Below are positions 35,300 to 46,785 of a DNA stretch of 64,000 nt, piece by piece. Position 1 is the stretch's first letter. Each line of letters starts with the position of its first letter. This DNA comes from Dryomyza anilis (Eukaryota; Arthropoda; Insecta; Diptera; Dryomyzidae). The stretch is from NCBI GenBank assembly GCA_951804985.1, contig OX638133.1, positions 25,326,963 to 25,390,962 on the forward strand, in the 5' to 3' direction. Both the position numbers and the translations under genes were made by a program. The notes beneath the pieces are model-generated. The model saw only the letters and a list, made by a program, of their open reading frames with translations, searched no databases and had not been told where the DNA came from.

Positions 35300-35870
35300 T
35301 TCAGAAATCCAAATTCAGCAATTCCATTTGAATACTCAGAAAAAAGATACTATAAAATTAATAGTTTGTACTATTAAAATTAGTGATTAACTATTAATTC
35401 AAACTGTAAATCCCATTAAATACTATACAAATATTTTTGAGTTTGTATGAAAATATTTATTTTTTCTATAGTATTAATCAATATCTGTCCTATTAACAAT
35501 TTTTAATAGGATTTCACTAGATTTATTTCAGAATGAAATTCGAAATATAATACAAAAATTTCATTTGAAATTTAAAATATATCAATTATAATTCAGAAAA
35601 TATGAATTGAAATTCATAACATTCCATTTGGATTTCAGCATATTTTCAATTGTTATTTGCCGAATTTCAAATGGAGGAAAGTTGTAAATTTCATAACATT
35701 CCATTTGGATTTCAGCATATTTTCAATAGTTATTTGCCGAATTTTAAATGGAGGAAAGTTGTAAATTTTAATTCATGTACTTCGAAAATCAAATAGAAAA
35801 TATAAACTACAATTGGTAAATTTGAATTTCAAATGGAATTTCTGAATTTCAATTTATTTTTTCCGCATTA
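35300..35870. repeat. Palindromic repeat with a nested MITE B and a 77-bp duplication
   Basis: The outer words TCAGAAATCCAAATTCAG and ATTCCATTTGAA on the left are answered by TTCAAATGGAAT and TCTGAATTTCAA on the right. A MITE of family B (35334-35516, ACTCAGAAAAAAGATACT to TTAATAGGATTTCAC) lies inside. At 35615-35768 a 77-bp unit (CATAACATTCCATTTGGATT) is tandemly duplicated. No coding function. Confidence 0.6.
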
Positions 35871-35881
35871 CAATCGCTAAA

Positions 35882-38300
35882 ATGAATCCTATCAGGGTTG
35901 ATATCGTCACTATCATGCCAGTAGATAGCATTGTAACCAGGAGAGACGACTGGGAAACAGCTAATAAGATTTTAACGGAGCAAAGAATAGATTGGGCAAT
36001 ACATACCTTCCAACCCTTTCAATCACCAGTTGTGGATGGAATATTCCCAGCCCTACTTCAACAGGGCAGGAATGATCTAATGAAACACCTGATAAGAATA
36101 ACTAGAAGCAGTTTATCACTTGGATATATACCCAGCAGCTAGAGGAGGGCCAAGGTGGTATTTATACCAAAGGTGGGAAAAAAATGATCCCACTCACCCT
36201 AAATCCTTCAGATCAATTAGCCTGACCTCCTTTGTTCTTATAACAATGGAAAAGGTCATAGAACTACAACAGAGAGAATACTCTAAAAATTAATCCGTAC
36301 AGAGCAGGTAGGTCTACGGAAACTGCTCTGTATCAACTGACAAATATTATACGGAAAACCTTGGAGCCTTTGATAATACCTCTCATGAGGGTATAAGAAA
36401 ATCTCTAGAAGTAAAAGGAATAAACCATACCATGGATGAGTGAAATGCTTAAATGCAGAACTGCAGAAGTCAATGTTGGGAACTACACGAGGTTGTCCAC
36501 AAGGTGGAGTACTATCACCACTAATGTGGAGCCTTGTTGTAGATGAACTCCTGTGGAAACTCGCAAACACAAGAATAGAATGTCTGGGGTACGTCGATGA
36601 CATCGTTATCATATGCAAAGGAAAATTTGAAGATACTCTGTGCGACAAACTAAACCTGGATCTTAGAATAACAAAGGAGTGAGTGTCTCCGTAGAACTAA
36701 ATATTAATCCAGGAAAGACCACTATGTTACTCTTTACAAAAAAAAGAACTCTAAATCTGAAACCCATCGGGTTTGAAGGGACTGAAATAGATCGGAAAGA
36801 AGAGGTTAAATTTCTAGAAATAATACTAGATAGCAAACTCTTATGGAAAAAACAAGAGCAAGAACTAACACGAAAAGTAACACGCGCTATTATGATAAGT
36901 ACGTCCATTGCTGGAAAAAATTGGGGATGCACACCCAAAATAATGCGATGGATGTACACGATAATGATTCGACCTATGGTCGGAGTAGTACGGAGTGTAC
37001 GGAGCAGTAATTTGGTCAAAGAGAATAGTTCTCATTACCACAAAGAAGTCTTTAGAGAAAGTTCAAAGACTATGAGAACATGTCCCACTGCGGCGTTGGA
37101 GGTACTCCTAGAATTAGAACCACTTTACCTATTTACCTAGTAGTCACGGTAGCTCAGTGGTTAGTGCGTTGGACTGCGAGCTGAAAGGTCCCCGGTTCAA
37201 GCCTGGACGAGGGCTAACAATATATTTTTATTGAAACATTTGTCTACACCGCGCTACCTCTCGGCAGTAAATGGCAAACCTCCGAAAGTAAAAGCATTGC
37301 CTATGAAAAGCTCTCACCCGCCGTTCGGATTCGGCAATAAACGGTAGGTCCCACCACTTTTAGTACAAAAATAACACGCACAGCTCAAAATGGTGAGAGA
37401 GCCCGGCCTAAGTTCTTATAGAACTGTAGTGCCAAACTATTATTATTACCTATTCTTACAGCGGGTAGTGAAGGGGTCACTTTATCGCATTGTAAACAAA
37501 TATACGGAATGGGTATGGGAGCCGTATATCTGAACATCTCCCAGAAATCCCAACCATAAAGGACCACAAGACTAATAGATTTAATTTCGTGAAAAATTTC
37601 ACGACTAAAATCAGTAACAAAAAGCAATGGAATCCGATACATATGATATGAAAAAGCATAGATCACATGGTTTACAGATGGATCATTAACTGATGAAGGA
37701 ACTGGAGCAGGAGTATATGGGCCCACAAATAAATACTCTGAATCAATGGGGAAACTTATCAGCTTCTTTCAAGCGGAAATATATGCTATTGATAGATGTA
37801 TCCAGTTCAATCTTGACAGAAACTATAACAACAAAAATATAGCAGTCCTATCTAATAGTCAGGCGAGATTACCTCCGAACTGGTATGGGAATGCCTAGAT
37901 AAAATCAACAAACTAGGTATGACAAACAATGACACCATACTTTGGGTCCCTACACTACAATAGAAGGTAACGAAGAAGCTGAGAAGTTAGTCGCAACAAA
38001 GCTCATAGGCTCATGGGATCGGCGACAGTGTGATCAAAAAGATACTGCGGGAAGAACAGTCAAATATAAGAGAAGAGCTATGGTTGGCGTTACCAAAGAT
38101 ATAACAATCAAAGAAATTAACGAAGAACAACCTAAGAATTTTGACAGCATTTCTCACAGGTCACTGCAGACTTGGAGAACATCTTACAAGAATGAGTATT
38201 CAGTCCGACAGCACATGTAGGTTCTGTTTGGAGGACGATGAGAACCCAGTGCATATTCTGGAAACTTGCTCTAATGCGCACAAGGCATACAATTCTTGAA
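35882..38300 (+). pseudogene. LINE reverse transcriptase/RNase H pseudogene
   Basis: Reading across several frames, the order is as follows. FQPFQSPVVDGIFPALLQQG (about 36018) is the start of the RT fingers. RRAKVVFIPKVGK follows after an in-frame TAG that stands where Trp is usual. ISLTSFVLITMEKVIE comes next, and GAFDNTSHE is the remainder of motif A. GTTRGCPQGGVLSPLMWSLV and GYVDDIVI (motif C, about 36590) follow. After the SINE comes WFTDGSLTDEGTGAGVYGP (RNase H, 37668), then FQAEIYAI, then LSNSQA, where the usual catalytic Asp is Asn. The C-terminal motif CRFCLEDDENPVHILETC near 38216 has C-x2-C-x8-H-x4-C spacing. A deletion between IIRKTLE and GAFD removes the catalytic Asp of motif A. 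Multiple frameshifts are present. It cannot encode an active enzyme. Confidence 0.9.
37134..37445 (+). mobile_element. tRNA-derived SINE, copy 3, inserted in the LINE
   Basis: The head (CACGGTAGCTCAGTGGTTAG), the B box (GGTTCAAGCC) and an (ATT)n tail mark the SINE in sense orientation. TTACCTATT flanks it on both sides (37125-37133 and 37446-37454). Removing the SINE and one copy rejoins the LINE frame as PLYLFLQRVVKGSLYR, so the insertion is certain and younger than the LINE. Confidence 0.95.
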
Positions 38301-38583
38301 TTCTATCAACCGAGTCAAACCGATATCAGAGAAATAAAACCAAATGAAATAATTATGTTTCTTACTGAGATTGGCCTGATGGAGATCCTATAAAAAGATG
38401 TAACACATATACCATAAATCCTACTAACTGAGTATTACATAATCAATATTCAGCACATCAGGACACTACTGAATTTACTAGGGAGGTATCACAGTTGACA
38501 ACCCTATCAACTATGGTTCGAAGCGGGGCACAATAGATCCTAATAGGTCGCAGTGCATTAACCCATTACAAATAATAATAATC

Positions 38584-39533
38584 ATGCCAAAGGGGTGAAT
38601 TTTTGACATTTGCGTTTTTTTACATTTTTGAATGTAGTTTATCCTCAAGTATAATGTGCCAAAATCGTGCGTGGTTTTGTTGGATATTTCTAGCAACAAT
38701 AGACAAAACCAAAATGGCGAATTCAAAAAATTGAAAATGTTATCATGCCAAAAGGGCGAATTTTTTCATTTTTTTGCCATAACTTTTGAATGATATAAGA
38801 TAAAAGTGTGGTGTAAAGGCATTAATTGTTTGTTTTTAAAGCACCTATCGATCATCATCATTATTTTAAAATATATTTTTGGAATTTTTATCATTAGCAA
38901 GAAAAATATTTAGCAATGCCAATCGATAGGTGCTTTGAAAACAAACAATAAATGCATTCACAACACTATTTTATTTTACACCAATAAAAAATTATAGCAA
39001 AAAAACGAGAAGATTCGCCCTTTTGGCATGACAAGATTTTCAATTTTTTCCAACTGCTATAATTCTTTATTGGTGCAAGATAAAATAGTGATGTAAAGGC
39101 ATTTCTTGTTTGTCTTCAAAGCACCTATCGATTGGCATCATTATTTAAAAATATTTTGCCCAACATTTTTCTTGCAAATAACAAATGGCAAATTAATGTT
39201 ATGCAACATATTTTTAAGTAATGATGCCAATCGATAGGTGCTTTAAAAATAAATATTAAATGCCTTTACATCACCATTTTATGTAGCGCAAATACTAAAG
39301 TTATAGCATAAAAACAAAAATATTTGCGTTTTGGTCAGGATATAGCCCCACTAAATCGGTATTTATAATACAGTAAGTTGGCCAAATCGAAATATTTTTT
39401 ATATACGTTATAATAATTGAAGAATAAACCAAAATAACAGAAAAAATTGAAAAGAAACTAAATTCTACTTATTTTTAAAGCACTTCAAACTTTAAAATTT
39501 GATTTCCCGACATTTTTAAAAATGAAATGACCA
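38584..39533 (-). repeat. Hairpin repeat H, copy 2 (inverted)
   Basis: It aligns in inverse to 16577-17547, including CATGCCAAAGGGG at one end and the CTTCAAACTTTAAAATTTG/TTTAAAGTTTGAAG region at the other. Two hairpins are present, at 38775-38999 and 39055-39308. The second has clear arms: GCACCTATCGATTGGCATCA pairs with TGATGCCAATCGATAGGTGC. The terminal ATATCGTCACTATCA is missing where the LINE tail adjoins. Confidence 0.78.
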
Positions 39534-40515
39534 TAGCCAAATCATGTTGATCATGTTGATCATGTCATGTCGTGTTCAGACAAGGAATATATACACTGAT
39601 CAGCAGTTCCCGTTCAGGGTCTTATATAAAAGTTCCAAATTTATATACATAAATATGTTTAAAATTAAACATTATATATGTTTGCTAAAGTGAAAATAAA
39701 ATCAGCAGATGAATGAAAAATTGAATTTATCTGCAAATAAGTAATCTCTGTGTGCACCAGAAAAACAAAAAATAAAAACTTAAAACTGGATTTTTAAAAG
39801 TTTGTTACCTTTTTTTACTTTTATTTAATATCTGGGTGTGTGGCGGCAACGGCTCACGTTCGACATGATTTCTGTTGCCATTCAATTTGCCAATTTCCTC
39901 AGTCCAATCGACAATGTAATTCTTAGATATTAATAGAAACATTTTTATCCACTCACCTATAAAATATATATAGCGAACGCAAAATGTTTGTAAAATTGAG
40001 AAAATCGCCAGAGGGGTCTGCAAAACGCCAAGGTGACTGGGCCGAAACGAACCGGAACGCAGCATAATGGCAGTGTTGGCCGTTAGGTGGTTGGCCGTTT
40101 GTTCATTGAATGTTCACTGTTCACAAATGTAATAAATCGTCAAACACTTTTGCGAAATCCCTCAACACTTTGGTAGGCAGGCTGGCAGGCAGACAGGCGG
40201 GCCGGGCAGGCACGACATTTAATTTCCAAAGTGTGGAAACAGCATTGCGGAGGGGTTTAACTGAAAAAAGATACCAATCATTTTAAGCGTTAGGTTTATT
40301 AGAACAGAAATGATAAAGAGTTGAATAATAGAAATAACAATAATAATAATAAACAAATATGAAAAAATAATCGAAAATCATTCAAAGTCGAACAAATTCG
40401 CGTAAAATATAATTCATTTAATAGAATTTATAAATTATGGACTATGACGTTCCCACTAAAAATTAAAATTCAGTGTAATGCAATGCCATATTTTAAGCAG
40501 GCACTAAAACACTTT
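39534..40515. other. Possible unique sequence with a weak first-exon candidate
   Basis: 39820-40260 has near-balanced composition and no repeat match. On the minus strand an ATG at 40065 opens a frame (MLRSGSFRPSHLGVLQTPLA) that reaches a good splice donor, GTGAGT, after about 110 bases. Upstream sequence with CAGTGAACATTCAATG resembles a fly 5' UTR. The codons are not conserved with anything I recognise, and a chance donor is likely. Confidence 0.25.
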
Positions 40516-40900
40516 GGAATATGGGTTTCGATTTTAATAACGGTTCCGATTCCTGTTCCTAAAATCGAAACGGTTTCGATTCCGGTTTTTTACGGTCCCT
40601 GACAGGGACTAAAATTCGGTTCCAGTTCAGATTCCTATTGAAAAACAACAACAACAAAGAAATATATGGGTTTAGATTCCTATTCCACAAGTTTTTTTAA
40701 TAACGGTTCCGATTCCGGTTCCTAAAATAGAAACGGTTTCGGTTCCGATTCCGGTTTTTTGCAATCCCTGACAGAGACTAAAATTCAGTTCGAATTCCGG
40801 TTCTAACCAAAAAATATGAGATGGGTTCCGACTCCGGATTCAAAAATCGTAACGGTTCCGAATCTGATTCTGGTTCTTGTCGTTCGCTGATTTTAAGAAT
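40516..40900 (+). repeat. GGTTCCGATTCC repeat family N, tandem copies
   Basis: Two copies of a unit of about 163 bp: TAACGGTTCCGATTCC at about 40537 and 40701. Each unit contains many degenerate GGTTCCGATT heptamer-like words. It is bounded by the near-palindrome GGTCCCTGACAGGGACT (40592-40608) or its variant CAATCCCTGACAGAGACT. Related blocks lie at 10540-10851 and 45915-46275. No coding function. Confidence 0.72.
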
Positions 40901-41522
40901 CATTTTTATAGAATGTGCAAGAAATAAAATAAATATATTCAAATTATTAAATAAAATATTAAATTTGTTTTTACGACCTCGGTTGATAATTTCAAGATAT
41001 TGTCTTGACATACTCAAGATCCAGTCGGTACAAATTCAATGTATTGTAACAACCAACCAAAAAATTGACAAACTGCATTAGTGACAGATCGACAGGCTCT
41101 TTCAGAGGCCAAGTCAAGTCCCTTCATCAGTGATTTTTAAGTTTACCTTTTTCAAAAACACAATAAGAATTATGCTTTGAAGAAAAAAAAGTAGAAAGTA
41201 AAAATACAAATAGAAAGCCTCGTACACGCAGAGCAAAAATATGGTTGTGACATGATCTACACAACAATACTATGCTATCTACAATCATATATGGTTGTCG
41301 CAATTAAATTATAGTATTTTCAATTTTATTTGTACAATAATAAGGTCGCTATAATCATATTATACTAAAATTATTATAAAATGTTTGTCTCTCTGCAAAA
41401 ACAAAATATAATAACCACTTATGGTTACAAAAAAAAATTTGATTCGATAAAAATATGGTAAATACATACCAATCATTACATGATATTAACGATATTAACA
41501 ATATAAGTAAGTGATATTAACA
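40901..41522. other. Unassigned DNA, possible MITE remnants
   Basis: 41225-41400 starts ACACGCAGAGCAAAAATATG, with AATGTTTGTCTCTCTGC near its right. This may be a small inverted-repeat element, but the ends are poorly matched. No gene is seen. Confidence 0.4.
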
Positions 41523-41825
41523 ATATAATAATAATAATAGTTTAACGCTACAGTCCTATAAGAACTTAGGCCGAGCTCTCTCACCATTTTGAGCTGTGCG
41601 TGTTATATTTTTTATACTCAAAGACCTATAATGTAATGCCGAATCCGAACGGCGGGTAAGAGCTTTTCATAGGCAAAGTTTTATCTCGTACGTTTGCCAT
41701 TTACTGCCGAGAGTTAGCGCGGTATAGAAAAATGTTTCTCTGAAAAAATGTTGTTATCCCCAGTCTGGGCTTGAACCTGTGATCTTTCGGCTCGCAGTCC
41801 AACGCACTAACCTTGAGCTATCCTA
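41523..41825 (-). mobile_element. tRNA-derived SINE, copy 4
   Basis: It has the same body and (ATT)n tail as the other copies. The head is damaged: the A box region reads GATAGCTCAAGGTTAGTGCG on the minus strand, one or two bases short, while the B box GGTTCAAGCCC survives. It lies just left of the hAT C copy at 41899. Confidence 0.88.
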
Positions 41826-41898
41826 ATATAGTGAAAACCCAAGAAAGATGTTATGGTACTTTAAAGACTGACACGAAGAAAATATGGTCAATACTAAT

Positions 41899-43881
41899 TA
41901 GACATATGCACAAATGTATTTGAAGTTCCTTCCCTCTGCAAAGTAAGCACTACTGCACTCTACAGTATTGAGTGCAATTTGCAATGGCAGTCTAGAGTAT
42001 TATAGTGAAGTCTCTCTTAGCAACTTCATTTCACTACTGTAATTGTTTCATTGAGTTCAATGTTTTGAAAAACCAAACCAAATGACACTACTGTCGCTGA
42101 AAATTCCACAAGAACAGTGAGTGCACTGAGTTAGCGCAACGAGTGAGAAGACGAACATGGAAAACAACAACAAATCTGCCGCTCGGCGTTCGACGGAGTA
42201 ATGTTGTTTGCGGTATTTATGTGTTTGCAAACATTTTTTTAAAAAATGAGATACAAAAACAGCACATTGATCGAAAAGCAATCTATCCAACAAACAAAAA
42301 ATATTTTTTGAAAAAAAAAACAAATAATAAAATAAAGTTGTATAAAAAAAACGATATATAAAAAAATATGAAATATATTTTTTTTATATAAAACGTTTTC
42401 AATGTGAACTTTAAGGATCCAATACGTCTTCACGTTTCATTTTAAATCGTACTCAAAATTCACATTAAATTAAAAACGTTTTATATTAAAAAATATTTTT
42501 TATTTCATAAATTTTATTTTTCTTATTTTTTTGTGTCAGTTAGATTATAGTCTGACAGATTTTGAAAGGCCTAAATTATTAAAATTAAAAATATTCAATG
42601 TTTCAAAGTGTCTTTAATATGAAACCGTGGCGATACATCCATGATGAACCGGATGGAAAGAAAACGATAATATTGTATTACACAGAAAAAAATAATTCGT
42701 AAATATAACCAAAAATGTACATCAATACAATTACATTTTTGCTGAAACCTCGCCGACTAAATTATTAACTGTATTAGCGTACACATCATTCATATCAGCA
42801 ATCGCGTTTGCTGGCAACAGCTGTCTTCGCGACGCGCTGATGGTGTGTATATTCGCTTAATTTGGTGTGTGTATTCGCTTAAATTGGTGTGAAATGTAAA
42901 AAAAATATTTTTTTTATTTATTTTATATATATTTTTTTATTATAAATTAGAGGTATATTTTATTTATTATTTGTTATATACATATTTTTTTAAATTTTAA
43001 TTATTTTACTTACTCACTTTGTTGTTCAAAGTTAGTACCACGTTCACACGTATCCAATAGAGCTATATACATATTGAAAGAAAATTAAACACAAATAAGA
43101 GAGACAATATCAAAGTTGAAGTCATTCGCACAATGTGCCGAAAAACGACCCAACGAACCGAATAGGCAACACGCGTCTATTAAACGAATGTGAAATAATA
43201 TCGGCAGCAAAGTTGTACTTGCTTTAAAACTGTGAAGAATCTGTAAAACTGTAGTGTCTTTAAAACTGTGTAGTTTGTGAATTCGGTTGGTGTGTATGCT
43301 GTATACACCAACCCATAGCATATACACCAACCGCATTTTTTTAGTAACTACGAATAGCAAATGTATTCACTGAATTACTGAATTTCATTGCTGGAGTGAT
43401 TAATGACATGCAATTAATATCTGTTGCTATATTTACGTCGATTATTTTTTTCTGTGTAGCATCCAGTTTGAGAAAATATTTAAAATCACTCATCGCGAAG
43501 GTAGTTTAAAATCACTTACTAAATTTGTATCGAACAGACAGACAAGAAAGCAACCTAATAAAAAGTTTTAAAAACTTTAAATTTTTCTATATTTAAATAT
43601 TTATGAAAATTCCTTGAGTAAGAATGATTAAAAAAAGATGTAAAATGCACTGATCACTCAGTGTCATACGCATTTCATTTCAGTGTTTGAATTTTTATTG
43701 AACCTCATTATAGACTTCTTCACTACAACTATGTTTGTGTTTTGTTTTGACACTACTTGTGCTTTGTTGTTGTGTGCAACACATTCATTTGATTTTCAAG
43801 CATAAAGTCGTCGACAGTACATGTCTTGAAATAAAATGAATGTCTTGAAATGGGTTTCAAATGCATTTGTGCAGCTGTCTA
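41899..43881. mobile_element. Non-autonomous hAT family C, copy 2, with MITE inside
   Basis: The ends are TAGACATATGCACAAATG and, inverted, TAGACAGCTGCACAAATG. The perfect 8-bp flanks ATACTAAT (41891-41898 and 43882-43889) indicate hAT-type insertion. Total length is 1983 bp. Subtracting the 776-bp MITE E at 42681-43456 and its 2-bp duplication leaves 1205 bp, close to the 1196 bp of copy 1. No transposase sequence is seen. Confidence 0.9.
42681..43456. mobile_element. MITE family E, copy 2 (776 bp), TA-flanked
   Basis: The ends are CACAGAAAAAAATAATTCG and, inverted, CACAGAAAAAAATAATCGAC, with TA on both sides (42679-42680, 43457-43458). The right arm (CAATTAATATCTGTTGCTAT) aligns with copy 1 at 14863-15250; the left arm is diverged. 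The longer interior includes GGTGTGTATTCGCTTAA in tandem (42842-42890). A TA duplication would fit a Tc1/mariner-related mover, but no transposase is linked to it here. Confidence 0.85.
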
Positions 43882-43889
43882 ATACTAAT

Positions 43890-45359
43890 CACAGCATGAT
43901 ATTAAAAATCAGTGACTGTTCAAAATATAGTAATTTATTATTTACAATTATATAATGCTCACTTAATAGCATTTTTGATAAATCAAAAAATTTAAATTTA
44001 AAAAGTAAAAAAAAAGTGTTGCCTTTATTTAATCTAGTATTTTTAACTTTTTAACTAAAAGTCGTAATTTATTTTCTTAAATTGGGGTTTAAAGAGGATA
44101 CATAAAAATCATAGCATTTTTTCCAACAAAGTAGTAACGCTTTTTATTATTTTTTTTTTGTATTTAGTCAAATTTTGAATATCTATTGCTTATATCTCGC
44201 AAACATTTTTTTTTTCAGGCATAAGAGACATTTTTTGTAATGTAGCGCAATGTTTTCTGTGTATTATATCGAAATTATATTATATAAATGATGGCATTCA
44301 TTTCTTTTGTTGAAATTTTAAAAATATGTAAAGACCAAAATAATGTGAAATTGAAAAATGTGCTATATCTCAAAAACTAGAGCGACATTGACAAAACTGA
44401 TGACATTTTCGAAATCATCATAAAATGCATTCAAATTTAAATAATTAAAAAATATATTAAAATGAGTGTATTTAAAAAAAAAAACAAAAAAAAGCATAAT
44501 ATTTAAAATCTGACCTTTTATTATATTAAACCAAAAACATAGAAATTATATTTTTAAAAAGCAAAACCCTGAATATTCTACATCAGTCACCACATTGCTG
44601 ATGATAACGAACGATGTCTCGTTGTTATTACATTGGCCAATCACAAAATATTAAAAAAAAAAAATAAACCAGAAAATCATCATGTTAAACCAGCCACCTG
44701 TTAAATGCCGCTGCAGCAACTAGTTTTAAATTGTTGAAGAGCTGTTAATTTCAGCCGTCGTCTAACGTCCCTTGGCAACAATTTCAAATAAAAAATTGCT
44801 ATTTCAACAACAACTACAACATAAAGAGTGCAAAAATATAAAATACGAAATATTGCTGCCGATACAGCGCTACCTGCTCTTCGTTTGAAATTGGCAACAT
44901 TGACACCAGCTTCAGCGCATTGGCAACACTTACGACAAGCAACAGCAGCGGCAACGGCAACATTGGTTATTGTCCGCCATTAATATGCAAGTGATGTGCG
45001 GCCGAAACTGTGAAAATGTCGCTCGGACGCCCGGTTTTTAAGCGAACGCCAACCCAGAGGCCGGCCCACAGTCGCATCCGCGCTGTGCTGTGAATTTTAA
45101 GCAGGTCTCTTAATCGGCAACTTGTTTTAACTGTTGCAGCGGGAATTCTCAATGCTTTTATATTAGGCACATAAATATTTTCATTTTTTTATCTGTCTCT
45201 ACTTTTTTTTTAATTTAATGTTTTTCTAATATTTTATGATTCTATTAAGTGTTTTCGATGTTGATGTTGGAAATTGTTTGTTTACTTCTTATCAGGAAAA
45301 TTGATTTTTATTATATATCGTCGATAACACTTGAAGTACGTCGAAAAAGCAAATTATAA
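43890..45359. other. Unassigned DNA, partly unique, no gene seen
   Basis: 43890-44680 is AT-rich. 44690-45150 is the most GC-rich stretch of the window and includes GGCCGGCCCACAGTCGCATC. It also repeats GGCAACA words (GCAACAGCAGCGGCAACGGC). A minus-strand frame at 44967-45170 has no recognisable domain. It may be conserved non-coding or distal gene sequence, which I cannot decide. Confidence 0.45.
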
Positions 45360-45914
45360 ATTTGATATTTCAAATGTCAGCGATATTTAGGTATGCATAC
45401 ATAAGCAAATACTACCAAATTCAACACAAAATTCTTCTTGAGTCGCAGAAGTTAAATTCTTAACAATCAAAAAAAAAATCACGAATATTTTACTTGAGGC
45501 GCAGAACTAAAGTTCTTGGCGAATATAGAAATTACCGCCAATATTGTGCATTATTCAAAACGGACTATACAGAGTTGTATAACGGATAACTTAGTAGCAA
45601 AAAATCTTCTTGATTTCGAATGAGAGAATGCCCATCTCCAAAATTCGGTATGATGTATGCATACTTTGATCTATCTACCACGTCGCTATCAAGAGTTCTG
45701 CTAAGTTTAAGTAAAAAATCCTATATCTCCCCTTTCGGTAGACCTATTTTAATAATTTATACACCAAACGATAGATATAGCTTCAAAGTATAACCGTGCC
45801 AAATTGCATAATGCCGAACTCCTAAAGTCGGTATGCATACTTTGACCTATCTACGACGTCTAAAAATTCTTCTTATAGTATCTTCTTATAGTATCAAAGA
45901 CTAGTAACATTTGA
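45360..45914. repeat. Degenerate repeats around GTATGCATACTTTG
   Basis: GTATGCATACTTTGATCTATCTACCACGTC-like sequence occurs near 45655 and again near 45828 with small changes, and GTATGCATACATAAG near 45393. Words such as TTCTTGAGTCGCAGAA and TTACTTGAGGCGCAGAA also repeat. This looks like an old tandem array with a period of about 175 bp, too diverged to define. Confidence 0.5.
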
Positions 45915-46275
45915 AATATTGATTCCGATTCTAATTCTAATTTCAAGATATTTAAAATAACGGTTCCGATTCTAACCAAAAAAAAAAAAAATATATGCGC
46001 TCCAATTCTGGTTCCACATATTTTTTAATAACGGTTCCAAAAATCTAAACGGTTCAGATTCCTTTATCTTTGTGGTCCCTGACATGGACTAAAACTCTTT
46101 GGAAGATCGGTTCCTGTTCTGGGTACAAACTTAAAATAGCAGTTCTGGTTGCGGTTCCAATTCAGCTTCTGATATGTGTTTCATATTCCCGTTCCAAATC
46201 CTTTTGTTTTTAATAACGGTTCTCAATCCATTTCCGGTTCTTAAAATCGAAACAGTAGCGGTTCCGAAATAAGGT
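45915..46275 (+). repeat. GGTTCCGATTCC repeat family N, diverged block
   Basis: Words such as ATAACGGTTCCGATTC, GGTTCCAAAAATC and AATCGAAACAGTAGCGG recur, with GGTCCCTGACATGGACTAAA at about 46074. Same family as 40516-40900, more eroded. Confidence 0.65.
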
Positions 46276-46555
46276 AACAACAATCTATTACAATTTTTGT
46301 ATACACCGAAATAATAACTGCATTAAATTATATGACATTTATGTCATTTGTTTTAAAAAACTGTAGATCTACTACATTTTGTTAGTTTTTATATACATTT
46401 GTTATTTATTTCACTTAATTTTACTACACCAAGTATTGAAAAATCATTTTTTACATATTGCACAAACTGTATTGAATTAAAATAAACCGAAGCAGATCCA
46501 AGCATCTGACTAAAACGAGGTAATGAGAGAATACTACATAGTGCTGCCAACTAAT

Positions 46556-46785
46556 TGAGTTTCTCGCTCAATATTCTCGAATTATTTGAGCTGTGCGTGT
46601 TATATTTGTACTCAGAACGACGTGAGGAAGTTTTTTCAAGGCAATGTTTTACTCTCGGAGGTGTGGAATTTTTGTTTTTGTTGAGTTGTAGCGACGCAAA
46701 GAAAAATATTCTATATTTTGACCGTATCCTTTTCGCTCGCAGTTCAACGCACTAATCACTGCCCTACGGAAACTACTTATTGTAT
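46556..46785 (-). mobile_element. tRNA-derived SINE, copy 5, strongly diverged
   Basis: TTTGAGCTGTGCGTGTTATA and TTTGTACTCAGAACG match the tail-side body. TTTTACTCTCGGAGGT and CGCTCGCAGTTCAACGCACT match the centre and head. The A box (GTAGGGCAGTGATTAGTGC on the minus strand) is altered and the (ATT)n tail is gone. It is the oldest-looking copy. Confidence 0.75.

Larger units (their letters stand above)
35880..38583 (+). mobile_element. 5'-truncated LOA/I-like LINE, with SINE insertion
   Basis: Only the 3' part of a non-LTR retrotransposon is present: the middle of reverse transcriptase, RNase H, a C-terminal CCHC-like zinc motif, a short 3' UTR and an (AAT)n tail ending at 38583. The sequence to the left of 35880 is unrelated, as expected for 5' truncation. 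An RNase H domain after RT places it in the I/LOA/R1 group of LINEs. A SINE is inserted at 37134-37445. Directly after the tail begins hairpin repeat H in inverse orientation. Confidence 0.88.

Noticed and set aside
37140..37210. A functional tRNA gene
   Set aside because: A and B boxes are present, but the acceptor stem does not close and the sequence continues into the SINE body. Five copies share the same body and tail.
37134..38583. The LINE as mobilising partner of the SINE through a shared 3' tail
   Set aside because: The SINE sense strand ends in (ATT)n and the LINE sense strand in (AAT)n. The bases before the tails also differ.
44967..45170. A 67-residue minus-strand frame in the GC-richer stretch
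   Set aside because: It is short and has no recognisable motif. Open length is expected by chance where stop-rich AT composition drops.
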